A DNA stretch of 7,816 bases, taken from the NCBI GenBank assembly GCA_946479705.1, contig CAMLHI010000086.1, positions 1 to 7,816 on the forward strand, in the 5' to 3' direction. This document shows positions 1 through 6,853 of this stretch, in pieces. The translations under genes and the position numbers were made by a program. The notes beneath the pieces are model-generated. The model worked only from the letters and a program-made list of their open reading frames with translations, made no database searches and had not been told where the DNA came from. Every line of letters begins with the position of its first letter. Position 1 is the stretch's first letter. Source of the stretch: an uncultured Oxalobacteraceae bacterium. GTDB taxonomy: Bacteria; Pseudomonadota; Gammaproteobacteria; Burkholderiales; Burkholderiaceae.

Positions 1-83
1 TGGACGATGGCCTGACTGAGGCTCACCAGGCGCTGGCTTTCCGCCGACAGTTTGTGGGATGAATCTTTGGATGGACGACGCAT
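1..83 (-). CDS. N-terminus of an unidentified protein, cut by the window edge (possibly DUF2863 family)
   Basis: An ATG on the minus strand at 83-81 opens a frame that stays open to the left edge, giving 27 residues that begin MRRPSKDSSHKLSAESQRLV and continue SLSQAIV. The start is basic and hydrophilic, with no signal peptide or membrane segment, so the product is probably cytoplasmic. A short Arg/Lys/Ser start followed by a 'LS-E-QRLV-L-QA' helix reminds me of the start of DUF2863 proteins of Burkholderiales, but this is from memory and 27 residues are too few to be sure. No strong Shine-Dalgarno sequence precedes the ATG, so the start is uncertain, although the frame upstream offers nothing better. 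A candidate promoter lies about 75 bases upstream. Function cannot be assigned from the visible part. Confidence 0.5.
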   Translation of the reverse strand, partial: MRRPSKDSSHKLSAESQRLVSLSQAIV

Positions 84-158
84 GACGTAATGGAGTCTTT
101 TAAGTGAGAAAGCAGTGAGTGGAGAGGGATGAGTACCATGCAAACCCGGATCGTTCCT

Positions 159-164
159 ATTGTA
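159..164 (-). promoter_or_regulatory. Candidate -10 box for the gene starting at 83
   Basis: On the minus strand this reads TACAAT, a 5/6 match to the sigma-70 -10 consensus. It would place the transcript start roughly 70 nt ahead of the ATG at 83. The -35 region is poor: ATGACC at a 15-nt spacing is the best I see. The call rests mainly on the -10 box in an intergenic gap that needs a promoter. Confidence 0.35.
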
Positions 165-190
165 GTGGATTCGGGCGGCGGTCATCGATT

Positions 191-213
191 CCCCGCTGGC
201 GCGCGCCAGACGG
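191..213. other. GC-rich hairpin / palindrome in the 84-229 intergenic gap
   Basis: The core 196-209 is a perfect 14-bp palindrome, CTGGCGCGCGCCAG, and the flanks add a further CCCG/CGGG pairing with a one-base bulge. It lies just beyond the stop codon of the 120-aa gene and ahead of the candidate promoter of the next minus-strand gene. There is no T-tract on either side, so it does not qualify as a standard intrinsic terminator. It could stabilise the 3' end of the upstream transcript or serve as a protein-binding site. The rest of the 84-229 gap shows only the candidate -10 box. Confidence 0.4.
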
Positions 214-229
214 GCAGGGCAGTGCGGCG

Positions 230-592
230 CTACTGCACCACCACCTTTTCGACAAAATACTCGGTCTCGCCGAAGCAGCTGCTGGGCACGCCCTTGCGCT
301 GCGCATAGCTCAGCAGCACGCGCTTGCCCGTGGCCGCCATCAGCTGCCCGGCCACCGCGTCGCTGCGCACCGAGAACTCGAAGCGTTCGGGGATGGCGCC
401 GGGCATGCTCGAGAGCAGGATTTCGCCTTCCCAGGTCTTGCAGATCCAGCCCTTTTTCGAGAATTTCTGCAGGTAGCCGGCGCGTTCGCCTTCCGAATAC
501 GACCAGTGCAGGGTGAACCACACGTACAGGGCGAACAGCAGGATGGCCGCGGTCAGCGCGGACAGGAGCAGCAGAAGCGGGCGTTTGGTCAT
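230..592 (-). CDS. Small membrane-anchored protein of unknown function (120 aa)
   Basis: The 120-aa product starts MTKRPLLLLLSALTAAILLF. A short positive N-terminus and a hydrophobic helix at about residues 5-27 form an uncleaved anchor or signal anchor, and the remaining ~93 residues would sit in the periplasm. The soluble part has a conserved-looking core, 'SEGERAGYLQKFSKKGWICKTWEGE', then 'GKRVLLSY' and a C-terminal 'SSCFGETEY'. Two cysteines (in WICKTW and SSCFGE) could form a disulfide. I recall small proteins of this pattern across Proteobacteria that databases often label '6-phosphogluconate dehydrogenase'. Nothing here resembles that enzyme: there is no Rossmann fold motif and the length is a quarter of what is needed. 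The gene lies 60 nt downstream of the DUF475 gene on the same strand and may share its transcript. No strong ribosome binding site is visible. The gene call is firm; the function is unknown. Confidence 0.85.
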   Translation of the reverse strand: MTKRPLLLLLSALTAAILLFALYVWFTLHWSYSEGERAGYLQKFSKKGWICKTWEGEILLSSMPGAIPERFEFSVRSDAVAGQLMAATGKRVLLSYAQRKGVPSSCFGETEYFVEKVVVQ

Positions 593-652
593 GACGATTG
601 GTAGGTTGGTTCAAACGCCCGTATTGTGCCATCGATTGGCAGATTGCTCACA

Positions 653-1693
653 TCAGGCTGCCTCGGCCAGCGCCTGCTTTTTCTTGTGGCGCAGCGAAGA
701 CCAGATCGACACGGCGATGAAGGCCACGCCGGACAGGCCGGTCACCCACTCGGCGATCTCGTACTTGACGCTGGCAAACATGATCGCCGCCAGGATGCCG
801 ATGGCGTAGTGCGCGCCATGTTCGAGGTACACGAACTCTTCCAGCGTGCCGCGGTCGACCAGGTAGACCGTCATGGAACGCACGAACATGGCGCCGATGG
901 CCAGGCCCAGCATGATGATGACGACATCGTTGGTGATCGCGAATGCACCGATGACGCCATCGAAACTGAAGGACGCGTCGAGCACTTCCAGGTACATGAA
1001 ACCGCCGATACTGCCGCGCGCGACCAGCTTGCCGATGGCCGGATCGTGCTCTTCTTCCTCCAGCAGGCTGCTGATCCAGTCCACCCCCACGTAGATGGCC
1101 ACGCCCACCATGCCGGAAACGAGGACGGCGAGCTGGTGCCCGGCCGGCACCAGCGACATGCAGGCGAACACGGACAGCAGGGTCAGCAGGATGGCCAGCC
1201 CCTCGGTGCCGTACTTGCCCACTTTTTCTTCGATCCAGCCCAGCCAGTGAAGTTCCTTTTCCTCGTCAAATAAAAAGTTGAGGAATACCAGCATCAGGAA
1301 GGCCCCGCCGAAGGCCGATACCTCGGCATGCCGGGAAATCAGATGGCGCGAGTACTCGTCCGGGGTGCTGATGGCCATGGTCCACACATCGGCCATGCCC
1401 AGCCCGGTGGCGATGGCGACAATGGCCAGCGGGAACACCAGGCGCATGCCGAACACGGCCACAAAAATACCGACGGTGAGAAACAGCTTGCGCCAGAATG
1501 CGTCCCAGTCCTTCAGCACGCCGGCGTTGACGACGGCGTTGTCGAACGACAGCGACACTTCCAGCACGCCCAGCACGGCGGCGATCCACAGCGCCGTGAG
1601 CAGGCCGGACGTGCCGCCGCGGCTATAGCCCCACCAGGCCGCCGCGCCCAACAGGACGATGGTGACCAGGATCGATATTCTGAAGTGCTTCAT
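653..1693 (-). CDS. DUF475 / TerC-superfamily integral membrane protein
   Basis: The 346-aa product has about eight or nine hydrophobic segments and matches the DUF475 branch of the TerC/LysE superfamily. These are inner-membrane proteins, related to TerC, that are thought to handle metal ions or tellurite-type stress; the substrate is not known. Two similar intramembrane motifs stand out: E45-VSLSFDNAVV and, about 194 residues later, D239-ASFSFDGVI. They align acid for acid (E45/D239, D51/D245), as expected for an inverted-repeat transporter fold with buried acidic residues. Other marks are the hydrophilic 'HLISRHAEVSAFGGAF' stretch near residues 117-132 and the acidic loops 143-149 and 212-217. 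I chose the start at 1693 because AGGGAG lies 6 nt upstream. The frame is open to an ATG at 1837, but that extension is basic, unlike the family, and overlaps the divergent gene. The C-terminus is basic (RHKKK) and probably cytoplasmic. Confidence 0.9.
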   Translation of the reverse strand: MKHFRISILVTIVLLGAAAWWGYSRGGTSGLLTALWIAAVLGVLEVSLSFDNAVVNAGVLKDWDAFWRKLFLTVGIFVAVFGMRLVFPLAIVAIATGLGMADVWTMAISTPDEYSRHLISRHAEVSAFGGAFLMLVFLNFLFDEEKELHWLGWIEEKVGKYGTEGLAILLTLLSVFACMSLVPAGHQLAVLVSGMVGVAIYVGVDWISSLLEEEEHDPAIGKLVARGSIGGFMYLEVLDASFSFDGVIGAFAITNDVVIIMLGLAIGAMFVRSMTVYLVDRGTLEEFVYLEHGAHYAIGILAAIMFASVKYEIAEWVTGLSGVAFIAVSIWSSLRHKKKQALAEAA

Positions 1694-1790
1694 TCCAGCT
1701 CCCTGCATGAGTTCAAATTGAAAAATTGGCACCAGTTTAACCGCTCCATCCCGGCGTCGGGCGCGGCGCTGGATGGGAGCCTGGGCCATC

Positions 1791-1799
1791 TGCGATAAT
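1791..1799 (+). promoter_or_regulatory. Extended -10 promoter of the divergent-PAP2 gene
   Basis: TGCGATAAT is a TGn-extended -10 element with a 5/6 match (GATAAT) to the sigma-70 hexamer. It lies about 30 nt ahead of the ATG at 1830, giving a leader of about 24 nt. No good -35 hexamer sits 17 nt upstream, which extended -10 promoters tolerate. The box lies in the 136-nt divergent gap shared with the DUF475 gene; I found no convincing promoter for that gene on the other strand. Confidence 0.5.
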
Positions 1800-1829
1800 T
1801 GCGTCCGCCTCAACTCGACGAGTACATTC

Positions 1830-2252
1830 ATGGACATCAGTTATCTCCTCACGCCGGTCCTGACCTGGGCGGCGGTGGGCCCCATCAAATTTCTGATCAA
1901 TAGCGCGCGCACCCGGCGCTGGGCCTGGGATCTGGTGGGCAATGGCGGCTTTCCCAGCAACCATAGCGCGGTGACCACCAGCATGGCCACCCTGATCGCC
2001 CTGCGCGAGGGCATGGACAGCGGCGCCTTCGGCGTGGCCGTGACCCTGGCCTTCATCGTCATGATTGACGCCAACCACCTGCGCCAGCATGTCGGCCAGC
2101 ACGCCGCCGCCATCAACCGCCTGGCCGGCAAGGCGCCCGAGCACCGCTGGCTGCGTGAACGCATGGGCCACACCGTGGTCGAAATCCTGGGCGGCATCGC
2201 CACCGGCATCGGCCTCGGTTTCCTCTGGTTCAAGCTGTTCGGCCTATTGTAA
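1830..2252 (+). CDS. Divergent PAP2 family membrane protein (DUF212 / YuiD-like)
   Basis: The 140-aa product fits the usual length of DUF212, a divergent member of the type-2 phosphatidic acid phosphatase / vanadium haloperoxidase superfamily. Visible family marks are GNGGFPSNHSA (37-47, the counterpart of the GGMPSSHS motif), the 'FIVMIDANHLRQHVGQHAAAIN' block (75-96), and RMGHTVVEILGG (111-122), whose GHT histidine matches the catalytic region of PAP2 enzymes. Hydrophobic segments lie at about 5-23, 46-59, 66-82 and 117-138, so it is an inner-membrane protein. A lipid- or prenyl-phosphate phosphatase role follows from the superfamily only; the substrate is unknown for these proteins. The start at 1830 lacks a strong ribosome binding site (only GACGAG about 8 nt upstream), but it begins the family-like MDISYLLTP and sits below an extended -10 promoter. 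The gene is divergent from the DUF475 gene. Confidence 0.9.
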   Translation: MDISYLLTPVLTWAAVGPIKFLINSARTRRWAWDLVGNGGFPSNHSAVTTSMATLIALREGMDSGAFGVAVTLAFIVMIDANHLRQHVGQHAAAINRLAGKAPEHRWLRERMGHTVVEILGGIATGIGLGFLWFKLFGLL

Positions 2253-2279
2253 ATACTGCGCGGGCGAGGCGCCGAAAAT

Positions 2280-2309
2280 GCAGTTCAGTGCCTCAAAACC
2301 GCAGTTCAG
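2280..2309 (+). repeat. Pair of 9-bp direct repeats, 21-bp period, upstream of the RND promoter
   Basis: GCAGTTCAG occurs at 2280-2288 and again at 2301-2309. The 21-bp offset equals two helical turns, so both copies face the same side of the DNA. They lie between the stop of the PAP2 gene and the promoter of the RND operon, roughly 35-60 bases upstream of the -35 box at 2342. This layout suits an activator site but is unproven. Confidence 0.4.
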
Positions 2310-2341
2310 GCATCGAAATCGACCGATTGACAGATTGGCAA

Positions 2342-2370
2342 TTGACGCGGCGGTAGCGCTATCGGATACT
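2342..2370 (+). promoter_or_regulatory. Promoter with operator-like palindrome, RND efflux operon
   Basis: TTGACG (2342-2347, 5/6 to the -35 consensus) is followed by a 17-nt spacer and GATACT (2365-2370, 4/6 to the -10 consensus). The spacer holds CGGTAGCGCTATCG (2351-2364), whose core TAGCGCTA is a perfect palindrome; the full 14 bp pair except for one position each side. A dyad between -35 and -10 is a classic repressor position for efflux operons. A second perfect -35-like TTGACA lies at 2327-2332, but it has no good -10 at the right distance. The leader to the ATG would be about 50 nt. Confidence 0.5.
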
Positions 2371-2426
2371 TTGGCGCTGGTAGTTTTACCGCACCTTTGC
2401 ACGTCGACCTTTCCGGAGATTCAACC

Positions 2427-3596
2427 ATGCTGCGCAAAACCATTCTTGTCCTGGCCATCGGGGCGGCCCTCGCCGCCTGCGGCAAGGACGCCAAGGAACC
2501 CGCCAAAGCCAGCGCCAGCGCCAGCGCCGCTGTCCAGGCCGCGCCAGCCCAGCTGTTGATCGCGCCGGAAGACTTGCTGACCGTGCAGAGCAATGCGCTC
2601 GCCTCCGGCCCGGTGGTGACCGGTTCCGTGCAGCCCGAGCGCAAGGCTGACCTGCGCGCCGAAGTCTCGGCGGTGGTGCTGCAGGTGCTCAAGGAAAACG
2701 GCGACATCGTCAAGCGCGGCGACGTGCTGGTCAAGCTGGACGAAACCGCCATCCGCGACCAGATGACCTCGGCCGAGGAAGCCGCGCGCGCCTCCGGCCA
2801 GGCGCTCGACCAGGCCGAACGCCAGCTGGCCCGCATGAAAACCCTGCGCGCCTCCGGCATGACCTCGGCGCAAGCCATGGACGACGCCGAAGTGCGGCGC
2901 AACAATGCCGCCTCCGACCTGGCCGCGGCCAAGACCCGAGCGGCCCAGGCACGCCAGCAACTGGCCCGCACGGTGGTGCGCGCGCCCTTCGACGGCGTGG
3001 TCAGCGAGCGCAAGGTCTCGGCCGGCGACACCGCCTCGATCGGCAAGGAACTGCTCAAGATTATCGATCCGACCAGCATGCGTTTCGAGGGCCGCGTCTC
3101 GGCCGACCGCATCAGCGCCGTCAAGGTGGGCCAGCCGGTCAGCTTCCGCATCAATGGCTATGCCGGCCAGGAATTCCGCGGCGTCGTCAAGCGCGTCGAT
3201 CCGTCGGCGAATGAAGTCACGCGCCAGGTCGAGGTGCTGGTGGCCTTCGCGCCCAATTCGCCGCAGCCGCGCGTGTCCGGCCTGTACGGCGAAGGCCGCA
3301 TCGAGGCCGAGACCACGGCCGCGCTGATGCTGCCCGAAGGCGCCCTGGTCAAGGCCGGCGACAAGGCTTACACCTGGCGCGTCAAGGGCAATGTCCTCAA
3401 CAAGGCCGACCTGCTGGTGGGCGTGCGCGATGCCCGCACCGGCGCCTATGAAGTGCGCGGCGGCCTGGCGGCCGGCGACGTGATCCTGCGCAGCCCGAAT
3501 TCGTCCTTCAAGGATGGCCAGAAAGTCCAGATGGCGCCGGCCAAGGTGGCCAGCGCCGCCACCGGCGCGGCCGCCGCAGCCCTGCAGGGGAAATAA
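2427..3596 (+). CDS. RND efflux periplasmic adaptor (membrane fusion protein), lipoprotein
   Basis: The 389-aa product is the adaptor subunit of a tripartite RND pump, joining the inner-membrane permease to an outer-membrane channel. The signal peptide ends in a lipobox, L15-A16-A17-C18, so Cys18 should be lipidated; Gly at +2 does not by itself decide the membrane. An Ala/Ser-rich linker (about 24-42) follows. The two halves of the lipoyl/barrel-sandwich domain lie at about 74-106 ('VVLQVLKENGDIVKRGDVLV') and 183-213 ('VVRAPFDGVVSERKVSAGD'). Between them is an alpha-helical coiled-coil hairpin (107-181) rich in Ala, Glu, Arg and Gln. The beta-barrel (about 216-295) and membrane-proximal domain (296-370) come next, then an Ala-rich tail. 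The start at 2427 is set by GGAGA 7 nt upstream and by the signal peptide. The permease gene begins 1 nt after the stop. Substrate cannot be told from sequence. Confidence 0.95.
   Translation: MLRKTILVLAIGAALAACGKDAKEPAKASASASAAVQAAPAQLLIAPEDLLTVQSNALASGPVVTGSVQPERKADLRAEVSAVVLQVLKENGDIVKRGDVLVKLDETAIRDQMTSAEEAARASGQALDQAERQLARMKTLRASGMTSAQAMDDAEVRRNNAASDLAAAKTRAAQARQQLARTVVRAPFDGVVSERKVSAGDTASIGKELLKIIDPTSMRFEGRVSADRISAVKVGQPVSFRINGYAGQEFRGVVKRVDPSANEVTRQVEVLVAFAPNSPQPRVSGLYGEGRIEAETTAALMLPEGALVKAGDKAYTWRVKGNVLNKADLLVGVRDARTGAYEVRGGLAAGDVILRSPNSSFKDGQKVQMAPAKVASAATGAAAAALQGK
2508..2525 (+). repeat. Three tandem GCCAGC hexamers in the adaptor linker
   Basis: Three exact GCCAGC copies encode the Ala-Ser run of the linker just after the lipidated cysteine. 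Gain or loss of a copy keeps the frame and would only change linker length. Confidence 0.7.
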
Positions 3597-3597
3597 T

Positions 3598-6500
3598 ATG
3601 TTCCTGTCCGACTTCAGTATCAAGCGCCCGGTCGCCACCGTGGTCATCATCCTGGCGATGATGTGCCTGGGCCTGCTGGCGCTCAAGAAACTGCGTGTGA
3701 ACCAGAATCCCGATGTCGAGATTCCCTTCATCATCGTCAACATCCCCTATCCGGGCGCCTCGCCCGATACGGTCGAACGCGAGATCGTCAACCGCATCGA
3801 AAAATCCTTCCAGAGCATTCCGGGCGTGTCGAAAATCAATGCCAGCGCCAACGAAGGCAATGCCAACTTCTTCCTGGAATTTTCGTTCAACAAGAACCTG
3901 ATCGAAGCCTCCGATGAAGTGCGCAATGCCATCGCGGCGGTGCGCTACAAGCTCCCGCTGGAAATGCGCGAACCGATCCTGCAGCGCGCCGACCCGTCCA
4001 ATGAGCCGGTGATGAGCCTGGCGCTATCGTCCACCAGCCAGACCCACGCGGAAATTTCCCGTTTCGCCGAGGATGTGCTGGCCGACCGCTTCCGCGCCCT
4101 CGACGGCGTCTCCATCGTCAATGTCGGCGGCTCACTGCGGCGCGAACTGTCGGTGCTGCTGCGCGCGGCCAAGCTGCGTGAATACAATGTCTCGGTGGGC
4201 GATGTGGTCAATGCCTTGCGCAACCAGAATACCAATGCGCCGGTGGGCAAGATCCGCGGCAACCTCGACGAGCAGAGCATCCGTCTGGTCGGGCGCATCG
4301 AATCGCCCGCCGACTTCCAGCAGATCGTGGTCAAGCGCCGCGGCGAGGAAGTGGTGCGCCTGAGCCAGGTGGCCGAGATCGAGGATGGCTTTGCCGACAT
4401 CAACAGTCTATCGATCCGCAGCGGCAAGCCCAACGTCGGCATTTCGGTGAGCCGTTCCAAGGACGCTTCCACCGTCACGGTGGCCAAGAAAGTGCGCGAG
4501 ACGGTCAAGGAAATCGAGAAGGAACTGCCGGCCGGTACCAAGCTGGAAATCGTCGACGATGGCGGCGAGCGCTCGCAAAATAGCCTCAACAATGTGATCG
4601 AATCGCTGGTGTTCGGCGCCGTGCTGACCATTTTCGTGGTGTACGCCTTCCTCAATTCCTGGCGCTCGACCCTGATCACGGCGCTGTCCCTGCCGACCTC
4701 GGTGCTGGCCGCCTTCATCGCCGTGTGGCTGTGCGGCTTTACCCTGAACTTCATGACCCTGCTCGGCCTGTCGCTGGCGATCGGCGTGCTGATCGACGAC
4801 GCCATCGTGGTGCGGGAAAACATCGTGCGCCACATGCAGAACGGTTCCGACCGGCGCACGGCGGCGCTGGAAGGCACGGCCGAGATCGGCATGGCGGTGG
4901 CCTCGACCACCTTCTCGATCATGGCGGTGTTCATTCCGGTGGCCTTCATGGCCGGCATTTCCGGCGAATGGTTCCGGCCCTTCGCCCTGACCGTGACCTG
5001 CTCGGTGATGGTGTCGCTGGCCATTTCCTTCACGCTCGACCCGATGCTGTCGGCCTACTGGGGCGACCCGCCGGACCACCATTCGGCGCCGAAAAAAGGC
5101 ATCTCGCGCGTGCTGCAGCGCTTTAACGACTGGTTCGACCACCAGGCCGACCGCTACGGCCGGGTGATCGCCTGGGCGCTGCACCACCGCCGCTGGATGG
5201 GCCTGATCGCCGTGGCCAGCCTGGCCGGGGCGCTGGTCCTGCAGGTCAAGTTTGGCGGCTCCGATTTCCTGCCCAAGGCCGACAGCGGCATGCTGATGAT
5301 TACCGTGCGCACGCCAGCGTCGTCGAGCGTGGAATACGCCCGCCTGAAGCTGGAGAAGGCCGCCGAGATCGCCCGCACCATCAAGGAAGTCAAGGACACC
5401 AATAGCCGCATCGATGCCAGCGGCGGCCGCATCCGGGTCGATATCGGCAAGAAGCGTACGCGTGAGCGCGGCGCCAAGGAAATCGCGGTCGAACTGCGCG
5501 AAAAAGTGCGCCAGCTGGTCGGCGCCGAGTATGTCGTGCTCGATGACTTGAACAATGGCGCGCAAAAGCCGGTGCAGATCGAATTTACCGGCCCCGATTC
5601 GCGCAAGCTGATGGACATTGCCACGGCGTATATGGAAAAGCTGCGCCAGGTCCCCGGCGCGGTCGATGTCGGCCTGTCCGAGCAGGATCCGAAGAACGAG
5701 CTGAAGATCGAGCTCAACCGCGGGCTGGCCAATTCCATGGGCATTTCCGTCAACGACGCCGCGCAATCGCTGCGGGTCGCCTTTGCCGGCGTGGAAGTGG
5801 GCGACTGGGTCGACCCGACCGGCGAATCGCGCGACGTGGCGGTGCGCCTGCATCCGGAAGACCGGGTCAGCGCCGAGAACATCGAGCGCCTGCCGATTTC
5901 TGTGACCGGCACCAACCAGATGGTGCCGCTGGACCAGATCGCCGCCATCACCATGGGCAAGGGCCCGTCCGGCATCCAGCACAAGAACGGCAAGCGTGTC
6001 ATCAGCGTCTCGGCCAATGCCCAAGGGCGCTCCAGCGGTCAGGTGACCCAGGACGCGATGGCGCTGGCCAAGAGCTTCGACTACCCGCCCGGCTACGGCC
6101 TGGAACTGGGCGGCGCCAGCCAGGACCAGCAGGAAGTGTTCTCGGCCATGGGCATCGCGCTGGTATCGGGCATCGGCCTGATGTACCTGATCCTGGTGAT
6201 GCAATTCGGCTCGTTCACGGCGCCGCTGGCCGTGATGATCTCGCTGCCGCTGTCGCTGATCGGCGTGGTGATCGCCCTGATCCTGACCGGCGGCACCCTC
6301 AACCTGATGAGCTTTATCGGCATCATCATGCTGATGGGCCTGGTGGCCAAGAATGCCATCCTGCTGCTCGACGCGGCCCGCAAGAAGGAGGAAGAAGGCT
6401 TCGACCGCGAAGACGCGCTGATGGACGCCGGCCGCATGCGCCTGCGCCCGATCCTGATGACCACCTTCGCGCTGATCGCCGGCATGTTCCCGGTGGCGCT

Positions 6501-6825
6501 GGGCCTGGGCGAGGGCGGCGAGTTCTACCGTCCGCTGGCGATCGCCATTATCGGCGGGACCATCACCTCGACCATCCTGACCCTGCTGGTGGTGCCGACT
6601 TTTTACGACAGCATCGAGATCGCGCACGACCGCATGGTGGCCAAGTTCCAGCGCCGCGCCGCGCGCTACACCGTGCTGCCGGCCTTCGTGATGACCTTCG
6701 TCGAAGCCATCCTGGCGCTGACCATGGTGCGCTTCCTGTTCCGCTGCGTAGTGTGGCTGGTGCAGTTGTCCACCAGGCGTGGCCGTGGCACTGCGCTCAA
6801 GCCGGTCGCCATGCTCGACAAATAG
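3598..6825 (+). CDS. RND efflux permease, HAE1 family, inner-membrane proton antiporter
   Basis: The 1075-aa product is a full-length AcrB/MexB-class RND permease that exports hydrophobic or amphiphilic compounds using the proton gradient. It starts MFLSDFSIKRPVATVVI, typical of the family, with TM1 at about 11-30. Two large periplasmic loops (about 31-335 and 551-848) flank TM2-TM6 and TM7. TM4 carries the paired proton-relay aspartates D400-D401 in GVLIDDAIVV. TM10 carries the partner lysine K918 in GLVAKNAILL. So the relay is intact and the pump should be active. The segment before TM11 has the usual 'GRMRLRPILMT'. After TM12 (about 979-1002) there is an unusual tail with another hydrophobic stretch at 1028-1057 and a basic end. 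The start at 3598 has AGGGGA 6 nt upstream; upstream in-frame ATGs lie inside the adaptor gene. It is the second and last gene of the operon. No outer-membrane factor follows. Confidence 0.97.
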   Translation: MFLSDFSIKRPVATVVIILAMMCLGLLALKKLRVNQNPDVEIPFIIVNIPYPGASPDTVEREIVNRIEKSFQSIPGVSKINASANEGNANFFLEFSFNKNLIEASDEVRNAIAAVRYKLPLEMREPILQRADPSNEPVMSLALSSTSQTHAEISRFAEDVLADRFRALDGVSIVNVGGSLRRELSVLLRAAKLREYNVSVGDVVNALRNQNTNAPVGKIRGNLDEQSIRLVGRIESPADFQQIVVKRRGEEVVRLSQVAEIEDGFADINSLSIRSGKPNVGISVSRSKDASTVTVAKKVRETVKEIEKELPAGTKLEIVDDGGERSQNSLNNVIESLVFGAVLTIFVVYAFLNSWRSTLITALSLPTSVLAAFIAVWLCGFTLNFMTLLGLSLAIGVLIDDAIVVRENIVRHMQNGSDRRTAALEGTAEIGMAVASTTFSIMAVFIPVAFMAGISGEWFRPFALTVTCSVMVSLAISFTLDPMLSAYWGDPPDHHSAPKKGISRVLQRFNDWFDHQADRYGRVIAWALHHRRWMGLIAVASLAGALVLQVKFGGSDFLPKADSGMLMITVRTPASSSVEYARLKLEKAAEIARTIKEVKDTNSRIDASGGRIRVDIGKKRTRERGAKEIAVELREKVRQLVGAEYVVLDDLNNGAQKPVQIEFTGPDSRKLMDIATAYMEKLRQVPGAVDVGLSEQDPKNELKIELNRGLANSMGISVNDAAQSLRVAFAGVEVGDWVDPTGESRDVAVRLHPEDRVSAENIERLPISVTGTNQMVPLDQIAAITMGKGPSGIQHKNGKRVISVSANAQGRSSGQVTQDAMALAKSFDYPPGYGLELGGASQDQQEVFSAMGIALVSGIGLMYLILVMQFGSFTAPLAVMISLPLSLIGVVIALILTGGTLNLMSFIGIIMLMGLVAKNAILLLDAARKKEEEGFDREDALMDAGRMRLRPILMTTFALIAGMFPVALGLGEGGEFYRPLAIAIIGGTITSTILTLLVVPTFYDSIEIAHDRMVAKFQRRAARYTVLPAFVMTFVEAILALTMVRFLFRCVVWLVQLSTRRGRGTALKPVAMLDK

Positions 6826-6853
6826 GACGTGCGGGCACGGCCCGGTGCAGCAC

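Noticed and set aside
633..646. CGATTGGCAGATTG resembles CGATTGACAGATTG at 2324-2337
   Set aside because: Several 13/14 matches are expected by chance in 7.8 kb. One copy is in a 60-nt gap between minus-strand genes and no shared regulatory logic is apparent.
1694..1837. 48-codon N-terminal extension of the DUF475 gene
   Set aside because: A strong AGGGAG site precedes the inner ATG at 1693. The extension is basic and unlike the family, and it would overlap the divergent PAP2 gene start.
2275..2289. AAAATGCAGTTCAGT resembles AAAATGCCGTTCAGT at 6856-6870, flanking the RND operon on both sides
   Set aside because: A 14/15 match is expected a few times by chance among all pairs in a window of this size, and the second copy is explained as the terminator stem. 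There is no sign of insertion or target-site duplication.
3514..3597. 28-codon N-terminal extension of the RND permease
   Set aside because: It overlaps the end of the adaptor gene out of frame, is Arg/Pro-rich, and the start at 3598 has a good ribosome binding site and the standard family N-terminus.
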